A stretch of DNA of 64,000 bases from JAPOKJ01 sp031421635 (GCA_031421635.1 JANOPA010000072.1:62001-126000), one strand, 5' to 3'. Positions 7,892-17,223 are shown, counted from the stretch's first letter. The notes: generated by a model from the sequence alone, not told the origin. Program-made: numbers and translations.

Positions 7892-9346
7892 TTGTTGCAT
7901 TTTTTCTGCATGCCTTTTATGGCGAGTTTTTGCACCCGACTGCTCTTATTGGTGGCGTCAGTGTTTTTGGGTAGTTGCGCTACAGGATCGGTGGTTGCTC
8001 GTCAAAATCTTCCGACACCAAGTGAAATTCGATCGCCAGACTCGAAGTCCGTTGCCCAGCAATTGGAAGCCTCCGGGTCAAGGGGTCGGCTCACCTTGGA
8101 ACAGCGTGAACGCATGATCAAACGATTGGGTGCTCAAGGCCACGCCAATTCTGTCCAGCGGCATTTAGCGGCCATGAGCGCTCAAGACGAAGTGGAACTC
8201 TATCCGGGAAACGAGGCAAAATTGCTCGTCGATGGGCCGGCAACCTATAAGGCCATGTTCGCCGCAATTGAAACGGCTACGCAATCGGTGCTTTTAGAGA
8301 GTTACATTATTGAGGACGTCGAAGTCGCTCAGCGCTTAGCCAGCTTGCTCGCCAAGAAGCGCGCTGAGGGAGTGTTAGTGGCCATTATTTATGACGGCCT
8401 GGGTTCTTTTGGTACCGACGAGAGCTACTTTGACGGGCTTCGTGCTTCAGGCGTTTTGGTCTGTGCATTCAATCCTGTTAAGCCCACAACGCGTCTGGGC
8501 TACTGGAATATTTCCCATCGTGACCATCGTAAGATCTTGACGGTCGATTCCCAATGGGCTTTTACAGGCGGGATTAACATTAGTGCGGTGTATTCCTCTG
8601 GCTCATTCTCGAGAAGTCAGATTTCAAAGGCTCCGGTGAATCCGAAATCGGGTTGGCGTGACACCCAGGTACAGATACGAGGACCTGCCGCCTTGGCTCT
8701 TGACCAACTGGTCAGGCAAACTTGGCTATTGCAAGGCTGCGAAGGAGTTCTGGCTCAATCTTTACCGACATCGGTGCGCTCAAAGCAAGCCTTCGGTGAG
8801 GATGTCATCAGAATTGTTCCCAGTACCCCCAGCGCTGTTTCCAATCCTATTTATACCTTGCTTCTGACCTCGATTGATGCTTCACAGCGATCAATCTACG
8901 TGACCATGGCTTACTTTGCGCCTGGCAAAGACCTCATTGAGGCAATTTGCGATGCCGCCCTGAGAGGCGTCGATGTACAGCTTATATTGCCCTCGGTTAG
9001 CGATTTCTCACCGGTTCTTTATGCAGGTCAAAGCTATTACCACCGCCTGCTGACGTCTGGCGTAAAAATTTATGAACTCCAATCTGCCGTGTTGCACGCG
9101 AAGACTGCGGTCATCGACGGCGTTGTTTCTACGATTGGGTCAAGTAATCTGGACTGGCGAAGTTTTGCTAGCAATAATGAAGTCAATGCCGTGATGTTGG
9201 GTGAGACTTTTGGACAGTCGATGACCAAAATGTTTAAAAATGATCTTGAGGTTTCACAACAAATTACCCTAGCGCAATGGGAAAAGAGATCGTTATGGCG
9301 ACGAACAAAGGAGCAGGTGTCCAAAGCGCTTGAACGCTTTTGGTAA
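7892..9346 (+). CDS. Phospholipase D family protein, cardiolipin synthase type (lipoprotein)
   Basis: A 484-residue protein with two HKD motifs: HRDHRKILTVD in the first half and HAKTAVID near residue 400, each followed by the usual G-S/N-rich stretch. This is the cardiolipin synthase/phospholipase D fold, which transfers phosphatidyl groups between phosphatidylglycerol or related lipids. The N-terminus is unusual: a hydrophobic segment ends in the lipobox-like VFLGSC, which suggests a lipid anchor instead of the two transmembrane helices of ClsA. The start could be TTG 7892 (AGAGAG before it) or ATG 7910/7919. It overlaps the AsmA-like gene by a few bases, pointing to an envelope-lipid operon. 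Confidence 0.85.
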   Translation: MLHFFCMPFMASFCTRLLLLVASVFLGSCATGSVVARQNLPTPSEIRSPDSKSVAQQLEASGSRGRLTLEQRERMIKRLGAQGHANSVQRHLAAMSAQDEVELYPGNEAKLLVDGPATYKAMFAAIETATQSVLLESYIIEDVEVAQRLASLLAKKRAEGVLVAIIYDGLGSFGTDESYFDGLRASGVLVCAFNPVKPTTRLGYWNISHRDHRKILTVDSQWAFTGGINISAVYSSGSFSRSQISKAPVNPKSGWRDTQVQIRGPAALALDQLVRQTWLLQGCEGVLAQSLPTSVRSKQAFGEDVIRIVPSTPSAVSNPIYTLLLTSIDASQRSIYVTMAYFAPGKDLIEAICDAALRGVDVQLILPSVSDFSPVLYAGQSYYHRLLTSGVKIYELQSAVLHAKTAVIDGVVSTIGSSNLDWRSFASNNEVNAVMLGETFGQSMTKMFKNDLEVSQQITLAQWEKRSLWRRTKEQVSKALERFW

Positions 9347-11397
9347 GTCAAACGAGATTCAGCAAACTCAAAGCAGGGCTTCGCGTGCGGAAGAATTGGA
9401 TTCCAATCGTAGTCCTCAACTTCGGGGTCGCTTTTGTTGTTGCATTCTGGGCCTGTGAGCGTGCAGGCTGGCCTTTTCTAGCTGCACCTGCTGAACGATG
9501 GCTGAGTAGTCGTGTCCAAAGAGAGGTTTCGCTCAATCGAAATGACCTTCTCGGGTTTCACCTCAAGCTCTGGGGAATGATTGATTTGCAAGTCAAAAAG
9601 TTAGAGGTCGCAAAAGCTGAATGGAGCGATAGAGGGCCGATGCTGATAGCCGATAACCTTCATGCTCAGCTCGGTTACCGCGATTTATTCAATTCCAGGA
9701 ATGGAGGTCCCTTGAGGCTTGAACGGCTCTCCGCCGACACCGTTCAAATTGATTTAGAAAGGCGTACGCTCCAACAGGCCAACTGGATGCTACGCGACCG
9801 AGCACGAGAGATCGACTTAAAGCCTTTCTTCGAAAGTGTAGCCTTCGGCGCGCTTGAGATTGGCAAAGGGTCATTCTCGATCAACGACGCCGTGAAGCAT
9901 TTAAGCTTGCAATCTGACTTCAAGTTTGTTCAGAACGAAATTTCGCAACAAAAACCTTCCGACTCGGGTGGAATTGTAGCCTCTGGAAAAGGTCGTTTAC
10001 GAGATTTTCCACTCACTTTCACTTTGACGACCGGTTCAACTCAAGCGTTGTTTAAACCTGGCCAAGGGAGACCTGCCGTGCCCTTCAACGTGTCGGCTCG
10101 CGTCGGAGAAGCTAAGTTAGAATTTAAGGGGAATTTCATCGATCCCCTGGGTCGGCGAGAAGTCCAAGGGAGCTATGTCTTAGGGGGTCCTTCACTGGCC
10201 GTCGTCGGGCTGCCTCTCGGGGTAACTCTACCGACTACTCGTGCCTTCACGATGAAGGGTCGACTCGCGGTGCATGAGTCGCTTTGGAATATGGTCATTG
10301 ACCTTGCCACCATCGGACGGAGTCGTCTGTCTGGAGAGTTTCAATTCGACAATGCCGCCGAGCATGTGCCGACGCTTTTGGGACGTTTGCGAGGCACCGT
10401 CCTTTGGTTAGAAGACTTGGGTCCGGCCATTGGGTTGCCCATCGAAAAATCTCCGCCCAAGCCTCGCGACGCTCGGGTCCTTCCTCAGAGGCAATTCAAC
10501 TTTCCGGCCCTCGGGTTAATGAATGCCAATGTCATCGTTGAATTAGATCGTCTGGAGTCCGGAAGTACGCTTTTACAAGCCGTGGCCCCCTTGCGTGCTC
10601 GTATTATGTTGCGAGACTCAATCTTGGAGCTCGCCGAGATAGACGCCCACCTAGCACAGGGTAGGGTGCGCGGGAATGTTCGCATCGATGGTAAAAAAAC
10701 CAAGGCTCAATGGCAAGTTCATCTACTCGCCAATAAAATTGAATTGGCTCAGTGGGTGCGCCAGGAGCGCCGAGTGCAAGGCTATAAGACCTTGCCACCC
10801 TTTATCTCGGGCCGTCTCGCTGCACGTATTGACTTAAAAGGTGCGGGTCGTTCGACCGCCGAAATGCTTGCGGCATCGGATGGGCAAATCTTAGTGCAAC
10901 TCACGAAAGGTACGATATCTCACCTAGCCGTTGAGCTTGCTGGAATTGATGTAGCCCAGGCTTTAGGAGTTTGGCTTACGGGCGACGACAGTCTACCCAT
11001 TACCTGTGGAGTCGCCGATCTGGAAGTTAAAGCAGGCGTCGCTAGACCGAGGGTGATGCTCGTCGATACAAGGGACTCCACTTTGTGGCTTGAGGGTAAC
11101 GTGTCACTGGCCGACGAGAAGATTAACCTTCAGGTTAAAGTGAATCCGAAGGACTTTAGCCCACTTGCCTTGCGCTCCCCTCTTCAGGTCAACGGCCCTT
11201 TGTCCGCACCTGCATTGTCCATACAAAAAGCGCCCTTGGTGGGCAAGATTCTTTCCGCGGTTGCACTAGGCTTTATCAATCCGGTGGCTGCGTTACTGCC
11301 GCTCATTGACGTGGGAGACGATTCTGCGCAAGTGCCTATTGCTGCATGCCGAGCTGCCGCAGCGCGAGGCCTCAAAAAAGGTCCGAGCGACAAGTAA
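9340..11397 (+). CDS. AsmA-family envelope protein
   Basis: A 685-residue protein with one N-terminal membrane helix (about 22-40) and a long periplasmic region of the AsmA type, including the C-terminal block with LAVELAGIDVAQALGVWL and NPKDFSPLALRSPLQVNGPLSAP. AsmA-like proteins are repeat-beta-groove proteins thought to move phospholipids between inner and outer membranes. Coupling to a cardiolipin synthase-like gene fits that role. The first possible start is TTG 9340, inside the end of the upstream gene; GTG 9385, preceded by AGCAGGG, is a good alternative. It ends nine bases before the convergent sugar dehydrogenase gene. Confidence 0.8.
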   Translation: MVSQTRFSKLKAGLRVRKNWIPIVVLNFGVAFVVAFWACERAGWPFLAAPAERWLSSRVQREVSLNRNDLLGFHLKLWGMIDLQVKKLEVAKAEWSDRGPMLIADNLHAQLGYRDLFNSRNGGPLRLERLSADTVQIDLERRTLQQANWMLRDRAREIDLKPFFESVAFGALEIGKGSFSINDAVKHLSLQSDFKFVQNEISQQKPSDSGGIVASGKGRLRDFPLTFTLTTGSTQALFKPGQGRPAVPFNVSARVGEAKLEFKGNFIDPLGRREVQGSYVLGGPSLAVVGLPLGVTLPTTRAFTMKGRLAVHESLWNMVIDLATIGRSRLSGEFQFDNAAEHVPTLLGRLRGTVLWLEDLGPAIGLPIEKSPPKPRDARVLPQRQFNFPALGLMNANVIVELDRLESGSTLLQAVAPLRARIMLRDSILELAEIDAHLAQGRVRGNVRIDGKKTKAQWQVHLLANKIELAQWVRQERRVQGYKTLPPFISGRLAARIDLKGAGRSTAEMLAASDGQILVQLTKGTISHLAVELAGIDVAQALGVWLTGDDSLPITCGVADLEVKAGVARPRVMLVDTRDSTLWLEGNVSLADEKINLQVKVNPKDFSPLALRSPLQVNGPLSAPALSIQKAPLVGKILSAVALGFINPVAALLPLIDVGDDSAQVPIAACRAAAARGLKKGPSDK

Positions 11398-11406
11398 ATG
11401 GCTGCT

Positions 11407-12753
11407 TTATTTATTTTTGCGATCTGCACTAACTCGCCAAACGGTATTGCCCACATCGTCGGCCACAAGAAGTGAGCCTTGTTTGTCTAGCACGACCCCG
11501 GCCGGGCGACCTAAAGCCTTACCGTCTTCGCTCAAAAAACCGGTTAAGACATCGACAGGCTCGCCGGACGGTCGGCCCGCCCGAAAGGGCACAAAAACCA
11601 CTTTATAGCCGCTATGGGGCTTCCTATTCCATGAGCCATGTTGTCCAATAAACATACCGTTTGAAAAGGCCGCGGGCAGACTAGTGCCTTGAGAGAAAAC
11701 CAAGCCGAGTGAGGCGGTATGTGCGCCAAGTGCGTAGTCTGGAACCAAGGCGGACTTTACGAGATCTGGCTGAGCGGGCTTCACGCGCTCATCGACATGT
11801 TGCCCGTAGTAACTCCAGGGCCAACCGTAAAAACCGCCTTCTTTAACCGAGGTTAGGTAATCGGGCACCAAGTCGTTACCTAGCTCATCCCTTTCATTGA
11901 CGACCGTCCATAGTCTTTTGGTTTCAGGCTCCCAGATCAGTCCATTGGCATTTCTCAGGCCAGATGCAAAGATTCGGTGCGTGCCACTCTCAAGGTCGTA
12001 TTCCCAAATGGAAGCGCGTCCTTTTTCAACCTCCAGTCCGCGTTCTGCAACATTGCTATTTGAGCCAATCGTAATAAATATTTTGGATTGATCAAGGCTG
12101 GCCAGAATATTTTTTGTCCAATGATGATTGATCGGGCCCGCAGGCAGGTCGAGCACCCGCACACCAGGATCCTTAATTTCCAGATCGCCCGCTTGATAAG
12201 GAAAGCGCATGAGCGCATTTGAATTCGCCACGTATAAAAAATCACCAATAAGGGCCATGCCGAATGGCGAGTCGAGATTTTTGAGGAGCACGGTCTTAAG
12301 GTCGGCGATGCCGTCTCCATCTGTGTCTCTTAAGAGGGAAATTCGATTGGCGCTCACCGAGCCTGCACCCGCCCGCTTCATGACCATCTTCATGATCCAG
12401 CCCTTAATACCTTTTGCGTCCTCCGGTTTTGCAGGCGCATTGGTCTCTGCAACGAGCACGTCGGCATTGGGTAAAACGAAAAGCCAGCGCGGATGCTCTA
12501 AACCTTCAGCCCAAGCAGAAACAGTGGTTCCGACGACTGACTTTGGCTTCGCGCCATTCGCCCATCTGACCGCCGGAGCAATATTGACCGTGGGAATCAG
12601 AGAAGGTCGCGGACCGGGCAACACGGGATTGGGCCCGGTGCCTGCAATGATCGGCAGGGAGGACGTATCCGCACAACCCAAAACCAGCATGAGGCCCATC
12701 GTCGTAAATGCGGAATTAACCCACCGACCAGCGGAATCTAAATGTTTCTTCAT
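11407..12753 (-). CDS. PQQ-type glucose/sorbosone dehydrogenase-like lipoprotein
   Basis: A roughly 448-residue six-bladed beta-propeller of the glucose/sorbosone dehydrogenase family. Segments such as HPRWLFVLPNADVLVAETN, PFGMALIGDFLYVANS and GLIWEPETKRLWTVVNERDELG are typical. The N-terminus has a signal peptide ending in LVLGC, so the mature protein should be a periplasmic lipoprotein. The family oxidises aldose sugars with PQQ, but substrate and even catalytic activity are unproven for most members. ATG 12753 is preferred over TTG 12765 because the predicted transcript begins near 12777. It is driven by a dyad promoter divergent from the DUF1003 gene. Confidence 0.82.
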   Translation of the reverse strand: MKKHLDSAGRWVNSAFTTMGLMLVLGCADTSSLPIIAGTGPNPVLPGPRPSLIPTVNIAPAVRWANGAKPKSVVGTTVSAWAEGLEHPRWLFVLPNADVLVAETNAPAKPEDAKGIKGWIMKMVMKRAGAGSVSANRISLLRDTDGDGIADLKTVLLKNLDSPFGMALIGDFLYVANSNALMRFPYQAGDLEIKDPGVRVLDLPAGPINHHWTKNILASLDQSKIFITIGSNSNVAERGLEVEKGRASIWEYDLESGTHRIFASGLRNANGLIWEPETKRLWTVVNERDELGNDLVPDYLTSVKEGGFYGWPWSYYGQHVDERVKPAQPDLVKSALVPDYALGAHTASLGLVFSQGTSLPAAFSNGMFIGQHGSWNRKPHSGYKVVFVPFRAGRPSGEPVDVLTGFLSEDGKALGRPAGVVLDKQGSLLVADDVGNTVWRVSADRKNK

Positions 12754-12783
12754 TGGTTCTAACAATCTGAGTGAGGCAGGTTT

Positions 12784-12826
12784 AGCATAGTGATGGTCTC
12801 CTGATTAGTCTGTATGACATCGCACA
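12784..12826 (-). promoter_or_regulatory. Dyad-type promoter of the sugar dehydrogenase gene
   Basis: The dyad at 12811-12826 (TGTATG-ACAT-CGCACA on the plus strand) has one mismatch. Reading leftward, TATGCT (12789-12784) lies at the exact standard spacing. It forms a divergent pair with the dyad at 12840-12855. Confidence 0.65.
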
Positions 12827-12839
12827 GTCAGCATGCGAG

Positions 12840-12882
12840 CGTGCGCTGGCGCACAGCCAGAGTCAATAGCTTTAGACATGCT
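12840..12882 (+). promoter_or_regulatory. Dyad-type promoter of the DUF1003 gene
   Basis: CGTGCG-CTGG-CGCACA (12840-12855) has one mismatch, with CATGCT (12877-12882) at the standard spacing. The predicted start near 12889 means the upstream ATG codons at 12833 and 12878 are not used. Confidence 0.6.
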
Positions 12883-12913
12883 CTCAAAGATAGTTGCACG
12901 AACCCCCTTCTCA

Positions 12914-13528
12914 ATGACTCGAGCTGAAATGTCTACGTCCGATGATCCGCCAGTTCTAGCAACAGAGTCTAAACTTGATCAGATTAGTCAAAATATCGAA
13001 GCCATACTCGACTTTTACGTTCGTGAAGAGCAGAAAATAAGTGGTTCCCAACGCGTTCTCGAAAGACTGAGTAATTTTATTGGTCAGCCGATCTTTCTAG
13101 GATTGATTTTAATTTTTGTCCTGATTTGGATGTTCGCGAACTTGCTTGCGCCTGAGGTTGGGTTTGTCGCCTTCGATCCTCCACCCTTTGCGTGGTTAGG
13201 GGGCCTAGTGACCCTAAGTGCATTGCTCACCTCGACCATCGTCTTGATCAAACAGAATCGAATGACTCGAATGGACGAAATGCGCGCCCATCTAGACTTA
13301 AAGGTTACGCTTTTGACCGAGCAAAAAGCGGCCAAGATGATTGACCTCCTGGAGGAACTTCGTCGCGATCTTCCTAACGTTAAAAATCGCGACGACAGTC
13401 ATGCTGCCGCTCTAAAGCAACCTATGAATCCAGATCTTGTGGTCGCTGCACTTGAAGAAGTTAAATTGCAAGAAATTCGCGTTAAGCCTGCGAAGGTAGA
13501 TGTGGGAGATCGCACGAGTGATGCCTAA
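12914..13528 (+). CDS. DUF1003 membrane protein
   Basis: About 204 residues from ATG 12914. After a charged N-terminal region come two transmembrane helices (IFLGLILIFVLIWMFANLL and a second around LGGLVTLSALLTSTIVLI), then the conserved DUF1003 tail with RMDEMRAHLDLKVTLLTEQK. The family is an inner-membrane group of unknown function common in stress and envelope neighbourhoods. The frame is open from ATG 12833, but a dyad promoter overlaps that region and predicts transcription from about 12889, so 12914 or 12929 is the likely start. The stop overlaps the start of the phosphoglucomutase gene by eight bases. Confidence 0.8.
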   Translation: MTRAEMSTSDDPPVLATESKLDQISQNIEAILDFYVREEQKISGSQRVLERLSNFIGQPIFLGLILIFVLIWMFANLLAPEVGFVAFDPPPFAWLGGLVTLSALLTSTIVLIKQNRMTRMDEMRAHLDLKVTLLTEQKAAKMIDLLEELRRDLPNVKNRDDSHAAALKQPMNPDLVVAALEEVKLQEIRVKPAKVDVGDRTSDA

Positions 13529-15143
13529 CAATCCCAAGGGTGGTGGTCTTGACGTACATGCGCTACTCGACGCTTTTTGGTCGGTGCAACCTGATCCCTC
13601 GAGCAAGGCTCAGCGTGTATCTTTCGGTACTTCGGGTCATCGCGGATCATCGCTCGACGGAACCTTCAACGAGAGGCATGTTCTTGCAATCACGCAGGCG
13701 GTTTGCTGCTATCGACGCCTCAAAGGAATTGACGGGCCGGTCTTCATTGGAATAGATACACATGCATTGTCTTCGCCTGCTTGCAAGGTCGCCTTGCAAG
13801 TGTTTGTGGCAAATGGCGTGGATGTGATGCTGTCAGCGAACGACGAATTCACACCCACCCCAGCAATATCGCTCGCGATTATTGCGTATAATAAAAATAG
13901 AACTTCGGGGTGGGCGGACGGCATTGTTGTTACGCCATCGCACAACCCGCCTAGGGACGGCGGCTATAAGTACAACGCTTGCAACGGGGGGCCGGCAAGC
14001 AAGGACGCGACAGATTGGATACAGGCACGCGCTAATACCTATCTTGATCATGCGATGGCCGATGTGAAGCGAGTGACCGAGGTCATTGCCTTAAATTCAG
14101 TCTATACCCATCGATATGATTTTCTGGGTGCTTATGTTGATGAGTTAATTCAAGTGGTGGATATGGAATTGATTCGAAGCGCGGGATTGTTCGTCGGTGT
14201 CGATGCGATGGGAGGCGCAGGCATACATTATTGGCCTGTGATCGCCGAGCGCTACAAACTAAATTTGATCGTCTTCAACGATAAGCTGGATCCTCGCTTT
14301 AGCTTTATGCCTGTGGATTGGGACGGTCAAATTCGTATGGATCCTTCCTCGCACTTTGCGATGGGTGCGCTGCTTGAAAAAAGAGGGAGTTACGATATCT
14401 CCTTCGCCTGTGACACGGATCATGATCGCCATGGTGTTGTGACCAATAGCGCTGGGTTGCTTCCTCCTGACCACTACCTCGCCGCTTGTATCCATTACTT
14501 GTTTAATCATCGACCCAAATGGTCACCAAACACTGCCATCGGCAAGACAATCGTCAGTAGCCGTCTGATTGACCTCTTAGCCAAGCGACTTAGATGCGGC
14601 CTCTATGAAGTGCCGGTCGGATTTAAAGGGTTCTCTGAAGGACTAAGCGATGGGTCGCTGGGATTTTGTGGAGAAGAGAGCGCCGGTTCGAGCTTTCTGC
14701 GGAGGGACGGAACGGTTTGGACAAGCGACAAAGATGGGATTGTCGCCGGCCTTCTGGGAGCCGAAATCACCGCAAAGTTAGGCCGAGATCCCGGCACGGT
14801 GTATGCCGACCTGGCCTCCGAATTTGGAAATCCAGTGGCAAGAAGAATTGACGCGCCTGCAACGTTTTCTCAAAAACAACGATTATCGTTGCTTGAGTTG
14901 CAGCGCGAGAAGGTGACTGAAATTGGTGGCGAAAAAGTGGTCAATATTGAAACCCACGCCAAGGGTAACGGGGAGCCCATTAACGGAATCAAAGTGAGCA
15001 CCGAGAATTCCTGGTTCTGCGCTCGTCCGTCTGGTACTGAGCCGATTTATAAAATTTATGCCGAGAGTTTCTTGGGCGAAAAGCATTTAGGGCAGGTGCT
15101 TGCCGACGGAAAAGCTTTATTGACAGACGCTTTAGAAGGTTGA
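13521..15143 (+). CDS. pgm: Phosphoglucomutase (alpha-D-glucose phosphate-specific)
   Basis: A 540-residue alpha-D-phosphohexomutase interconverting glucose 1-phosphate and glucose 6-phosphate in the cytoplasm. It has the early FGTSGHRG signature, the catalytic phosphoserine S140 in VTPSHNPP, the metal-binding loop DTDHDRHG, the sugar-binding loop GEESAG and the C-terminal phosphate-binding RPSGTEP. Length and order match the E. coli Pgm type. ATG 13521 gives a normal N-terminus (MPNNPKGG) and overlaps the DUF1003 gene, so the two are co-transcribed. It could supply glucose 1-phosphate for UDP-glucose, the donor for the glucan synthase encoded at 26997-35789. Confidence 0.95.
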   Translation: MPNNPKGGGLDVHALLDAFWSVQPDPSSKAQRVSFGTSGHRGSSLDGTFNERHVLAITQAVCCYRRLKGIDGPVFIGIDTHALSSPACKVALQVFVANGVDVMLSANDEFTPTPAISLAIIAYNKNRTSGWADGIVVTPSHNPPRDGGYKYNACNGGPASKDATDWIQARANTYLDHAMADVKRVTEVIALNSVYTHRYDFLGAYVDELIQVVDMELIRSAGLFVGVDAMGGAGIHYWPVIAERYKLNLIVFNDKLDPRFSFMPVDWDGQIRMDPSSHFAMGALLEKRGSYDISFACDTDHDRHGVVTNSAGLLPPDHYLAACIHYLFNHRPKWSPNTAIGKTIVSSRLIDLLAKRLRCGLYEVPVGFKGFSEGLSDGSLGFCGEESAGSSFLRRDGTVWTSDKDGIVAGLLGAEITAKLGRDPGTVYADLASEFGNPVARRIDAPATFSQKQRLSLLELQREKVTEIGGEKVVNIETHAKGNGEPINGIKVSTENSWFCARPSGTEPIYKIYAESFLGEKHLGQVLADGKALLTDALEG

Positions 15144-15178
15144 GTAAGCGTCGATTGCCTTGCTCAAGCCGGCGACAA

Positions 15179-15724
15179 TTAAACCCTTGAGGGCATTCCA
15201 GTAAGTAAGTCGGCCAGTTCGTCGGCGTGCTCTTCTTCGACAGCGAGAATGCCTTTCAGCATATTGCTCGTTGTAGGATCGTCATCACCCAGAAACTTGA
15301 TGGTTTCTCGGTAACTATCAATCGCGATCCGTTCAGCGACGAGGTCTTCTTTAATCATATCGACCAGAGTTTTGCCCTCAATATATTCAGCATGACTTTT
15401 GGCGGTTAGGCGGTCGGGTGCAAAATCGGGCTCCCCGCCTAATTGAACAATGCGTGCAGCAATCTGATCGGCATGGCCTTGCTCTTCGTTGGAGTGCGCT
15501 AAAAACTCATCAGCAATACTCTTTGCTTCCAACCCTCTGGCCATAAAGTAATGCCGACGATATCGAAGCACACACACAATTTCTGTAGCCAAAGATTCGT
15601 TGAGTTGCTTGAGAACCTCAGTGCGATCAGCGGCGTAACCGACGGTGACGGCACCTTCTTCGATATGCTTACGGGCATTCTCACGGAGAGTTTTGACATC
15701 AGTCATTTGTGCGTTTTTGGACAT
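15179..15724 (-). CDS. Ferritin-like/bacterioferritin-type protein
   Basis: A 181-residue four-helix ferritin-like protein. Metal-ligand motifs of two helix pairs are visible: LATEIVCVLRYRRHYF with SNEEQGHAD, and DLVAERIAIDSYRE with VEEEHADEL. These are the E...ExxH pairs of a di-iron centre as in bacterioferritins and related Dps-like proteins. It probably oxidises and stores iron or detoxifies peroxide. The start region MSKNAQMTDVKTLRENARKH has GCAGGAG upstream. It has its own dyad promoter at 15751-15793. Confidence 0.85.
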   Translation of the reverse strand: MSKNAQMTDVKTLRENARKHIEEGAVTVGYAADRTEVLKQLNESLATEIVCVLRYRRHYFMARGLEAKSIADEFLAHSNEEQGHADQIAARIVQLGGEPDFAPDRLTAKSHAEYIEGKTLVDMIKEDLVAERIAIDSYRETIKFLGDDDPTTSNMLKGILAVEEEHADELADLLTGMPSRV

Positions 15725-15750
15725 TAAAAACTCCTGCTAAGTGGCATCGT

Positions 15751-15793
15751 ATCGTGTCTTATGCCCGGGCTTGTGTCGGTTCGCTAACGTACA
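15751..15793 (-). promoter_or_regulatory. Dyad-type promoter of the ferritin-like gene
   Basis: The dyad GGTTCG-CTAA-CGTACA (15778-15793, plus strand) has one mismatch. Leftward, CACGAT (15756-15751) is at the standard spacing and predicts a 20-nt leader for the ferritin gene. Rightward, the hexamer toward the TAXI gene (CTAGTT) is poorer, but shared use is possible. Confidence 0.55.
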
Positions 15794-15839
15794 GAGTGCG
15801 GCCCTTGATGTTTGCTAGTTAACAGAGTAAAAATACCTT

Positions 15840-17180
15840 ATGAACGAACCGTTGGATAACCTTTTAGTCGACAAGCGCCGTGAAGTTTCGTTATTCCGAC
15901 GTAGCGGGCGCTTTCTCAGCAAACATGCGCTTCCCTGGGCAGTGTTCGGCCTTCTCTGCGCCTCCCTGGCCAGCGTATGGTGGTGGGAGCGTCCCACACG
16001 CCTCAAGATCGCCGTGAGTCAAAGCGAGATCGATGAGTCCAAGGTCGTGCAAGCCCTAGTCGACGCTCTTGTGAAGGAGCGGGCCGATGTCAGACTCACC
16101 ATCCAAGTGACTAATGGGCCAGAGGAAAGTGCTCAGGCGCTTGATCGGGACGAAGTGGATCTTGCCGTCGTTCGCTCTGATATTCAGGTGGGCAGGGGAG
16201 CGACCAGCATCATGGAACTCCGTAAGTTTTTCCCGATGATCGTCACCAAGCAGGGAAATCGAATCGAAAAAATTGGTGATTTACGGGGCAAACGGGTCGG
16301 AATTGCGCCGCTGCCTCTGCATAATCGAGTATTCGCCGCCGAAGTGCTTTTGCATTGGGGACTCAAGGAGAAGGACTACACCTTCGTATTCCTAGAGCCA
16401 GGCGATCTCCTAAAACTCGCCAAAGGAGGTAAGCTTGACGCTTTGTTTTCAACCAGTGCTCTTGGCAATCGCCCTACACGCCGTGCCAACGATCTTCTTC
16501 GAAGCGTGTGGGGTGCTCAGCTCCTATTAATTCCCTTCGAAGACGTTGCCGCTCTTGCCGGAAAGATTCGAGGCGTCGAAGAGGGTGAGTTGGTTAAGGG
16601 ATATTTTGGCGGGAATCCAGCCAAGCCTGAGGAGGATTTGGAGACGATAGCGCTAACGAACCGACTCGTAGCCAGTGAAAAGGTGACAATACCCGTAGCG
16701 GTCACGTTGACCAAGGTTCTACTGTCGTTGCGAGATAAGAAACAACTAGAAACGCCAGAATTGATTTCATTAACCGCGCCCTCGCAAAAAAGCCCCTCGT
16801 TGCCTGTGCATCCCGGTACAGTGCAACAGGGTGACGGTACCTATCAGAGCTTTTTAGATCGGTACACCAATCACTTTTATATTGCACTCGCCGTGATCGG
16901 CGGACTAGGATCACTCCTTACAACCCTCTTGACCCACGGAAAACATCTCGTCCGGGATCGATCCATTCGGGATGTACGCCAGGTGCTTTTACTGGGTGAT
17001 TTGTTAGCCAAAGATACCGACAAGGAGTCGGTGGCCCTAAGATTAGCGGAGGCCGATAAGATTTTGCAGGAGACCCTGCTCGCTTGTGCGGCGGGTGATG
17101 TCGAGCACTCGGTACTTATGGCCATGCAAGCGGCGGTCGCACGATGTCACCGCGCAGCCGACCAAAAAAGTGCCACGTAG
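15840..17180 (+). CDS. Membrane-anchored TAXI-family substrate-binding protein
   Basis: A 446-residue protein with an N-terminal membrane helix (about 31-48), a TAXI-type periplasmic binding domain (about 55-310, including DEVDLAVVRSDIQVG and LRGKRVGIAPLP), and a second helix near 350-372 followed by a cytoplasmic tail of about 70 residues. TAXI proteins normally deliver substrates to TRAP transporters, but no TRAP permease gene is nearby and the domain sits between two membrane anchors. This suggests an orphan sensor-like or scaffold version. The ligand is unknown. Confidence 0.75.
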   Translation: MNEPLDNLLVDKRREVSLFRRSGRFLSKHALPWAVFGLLCASLASVWWWERPTRLKIAVSQSEIDESKVVQALVDALVKERADVRLTIQVTNGPEESAQALDRDEVDLAVVRSDIQVGRGATSIMELRKFFPMIVTKQGNRIEKIGDLRGKRVGIAPLPLHNRVFAAEVLLHWGLKEKDYTFVFLEPGDLLKLAKGGKLDALFSTSALGNRPTRRANDLLRSVWGAQLLLIPFEDVAALAGKIRGVEEGELVKGYFGGNPAKPEEDLETIALTNRLVASEKVTIPVAVTLTKVLLSLRDKKQLETPELISLTAPSQKSPSLPVHPGTVQQGDGTYQSFLDRYTNHFYIALAVIGGLGSLLTTLLTHGKHLVRDRSIRDVRQVLLLGDLLAKDTDKESVALRLAEADKILQETLLACAAGDVEHSVLMAMQAAVARCHRAADQKSAT

Positions 17181-17223
17181 TGTGGGGTGACGTACAGGCA
17201 GGCCCCACCTAGTCTGATAAAAA
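17181..17223 (+). promoter_or_regulatory. Dyad-type promoter of the diguanylate cyclase-fumarase operon
   Basis: TGTGGG-GTGA-CGTACA (17181-17196) has one mismatch and begins right after the TAXI stop codon. TAAAAA is at the exact spacing (17218-17223), with a better GATAAA two bases earlier (17216-17221). Transcription near 17229 favours the ATG at 17278 over GTG 17224. Confidence 0.5.

Noticed and set aside
12209..12790. A 193-codon plus-strand frame opposite the sugar dehydrogenase
   Set aside because: The minus strand encodes a complete beta-propeller lipoprotein; the antisense frame shows no known motif and would begin within it.
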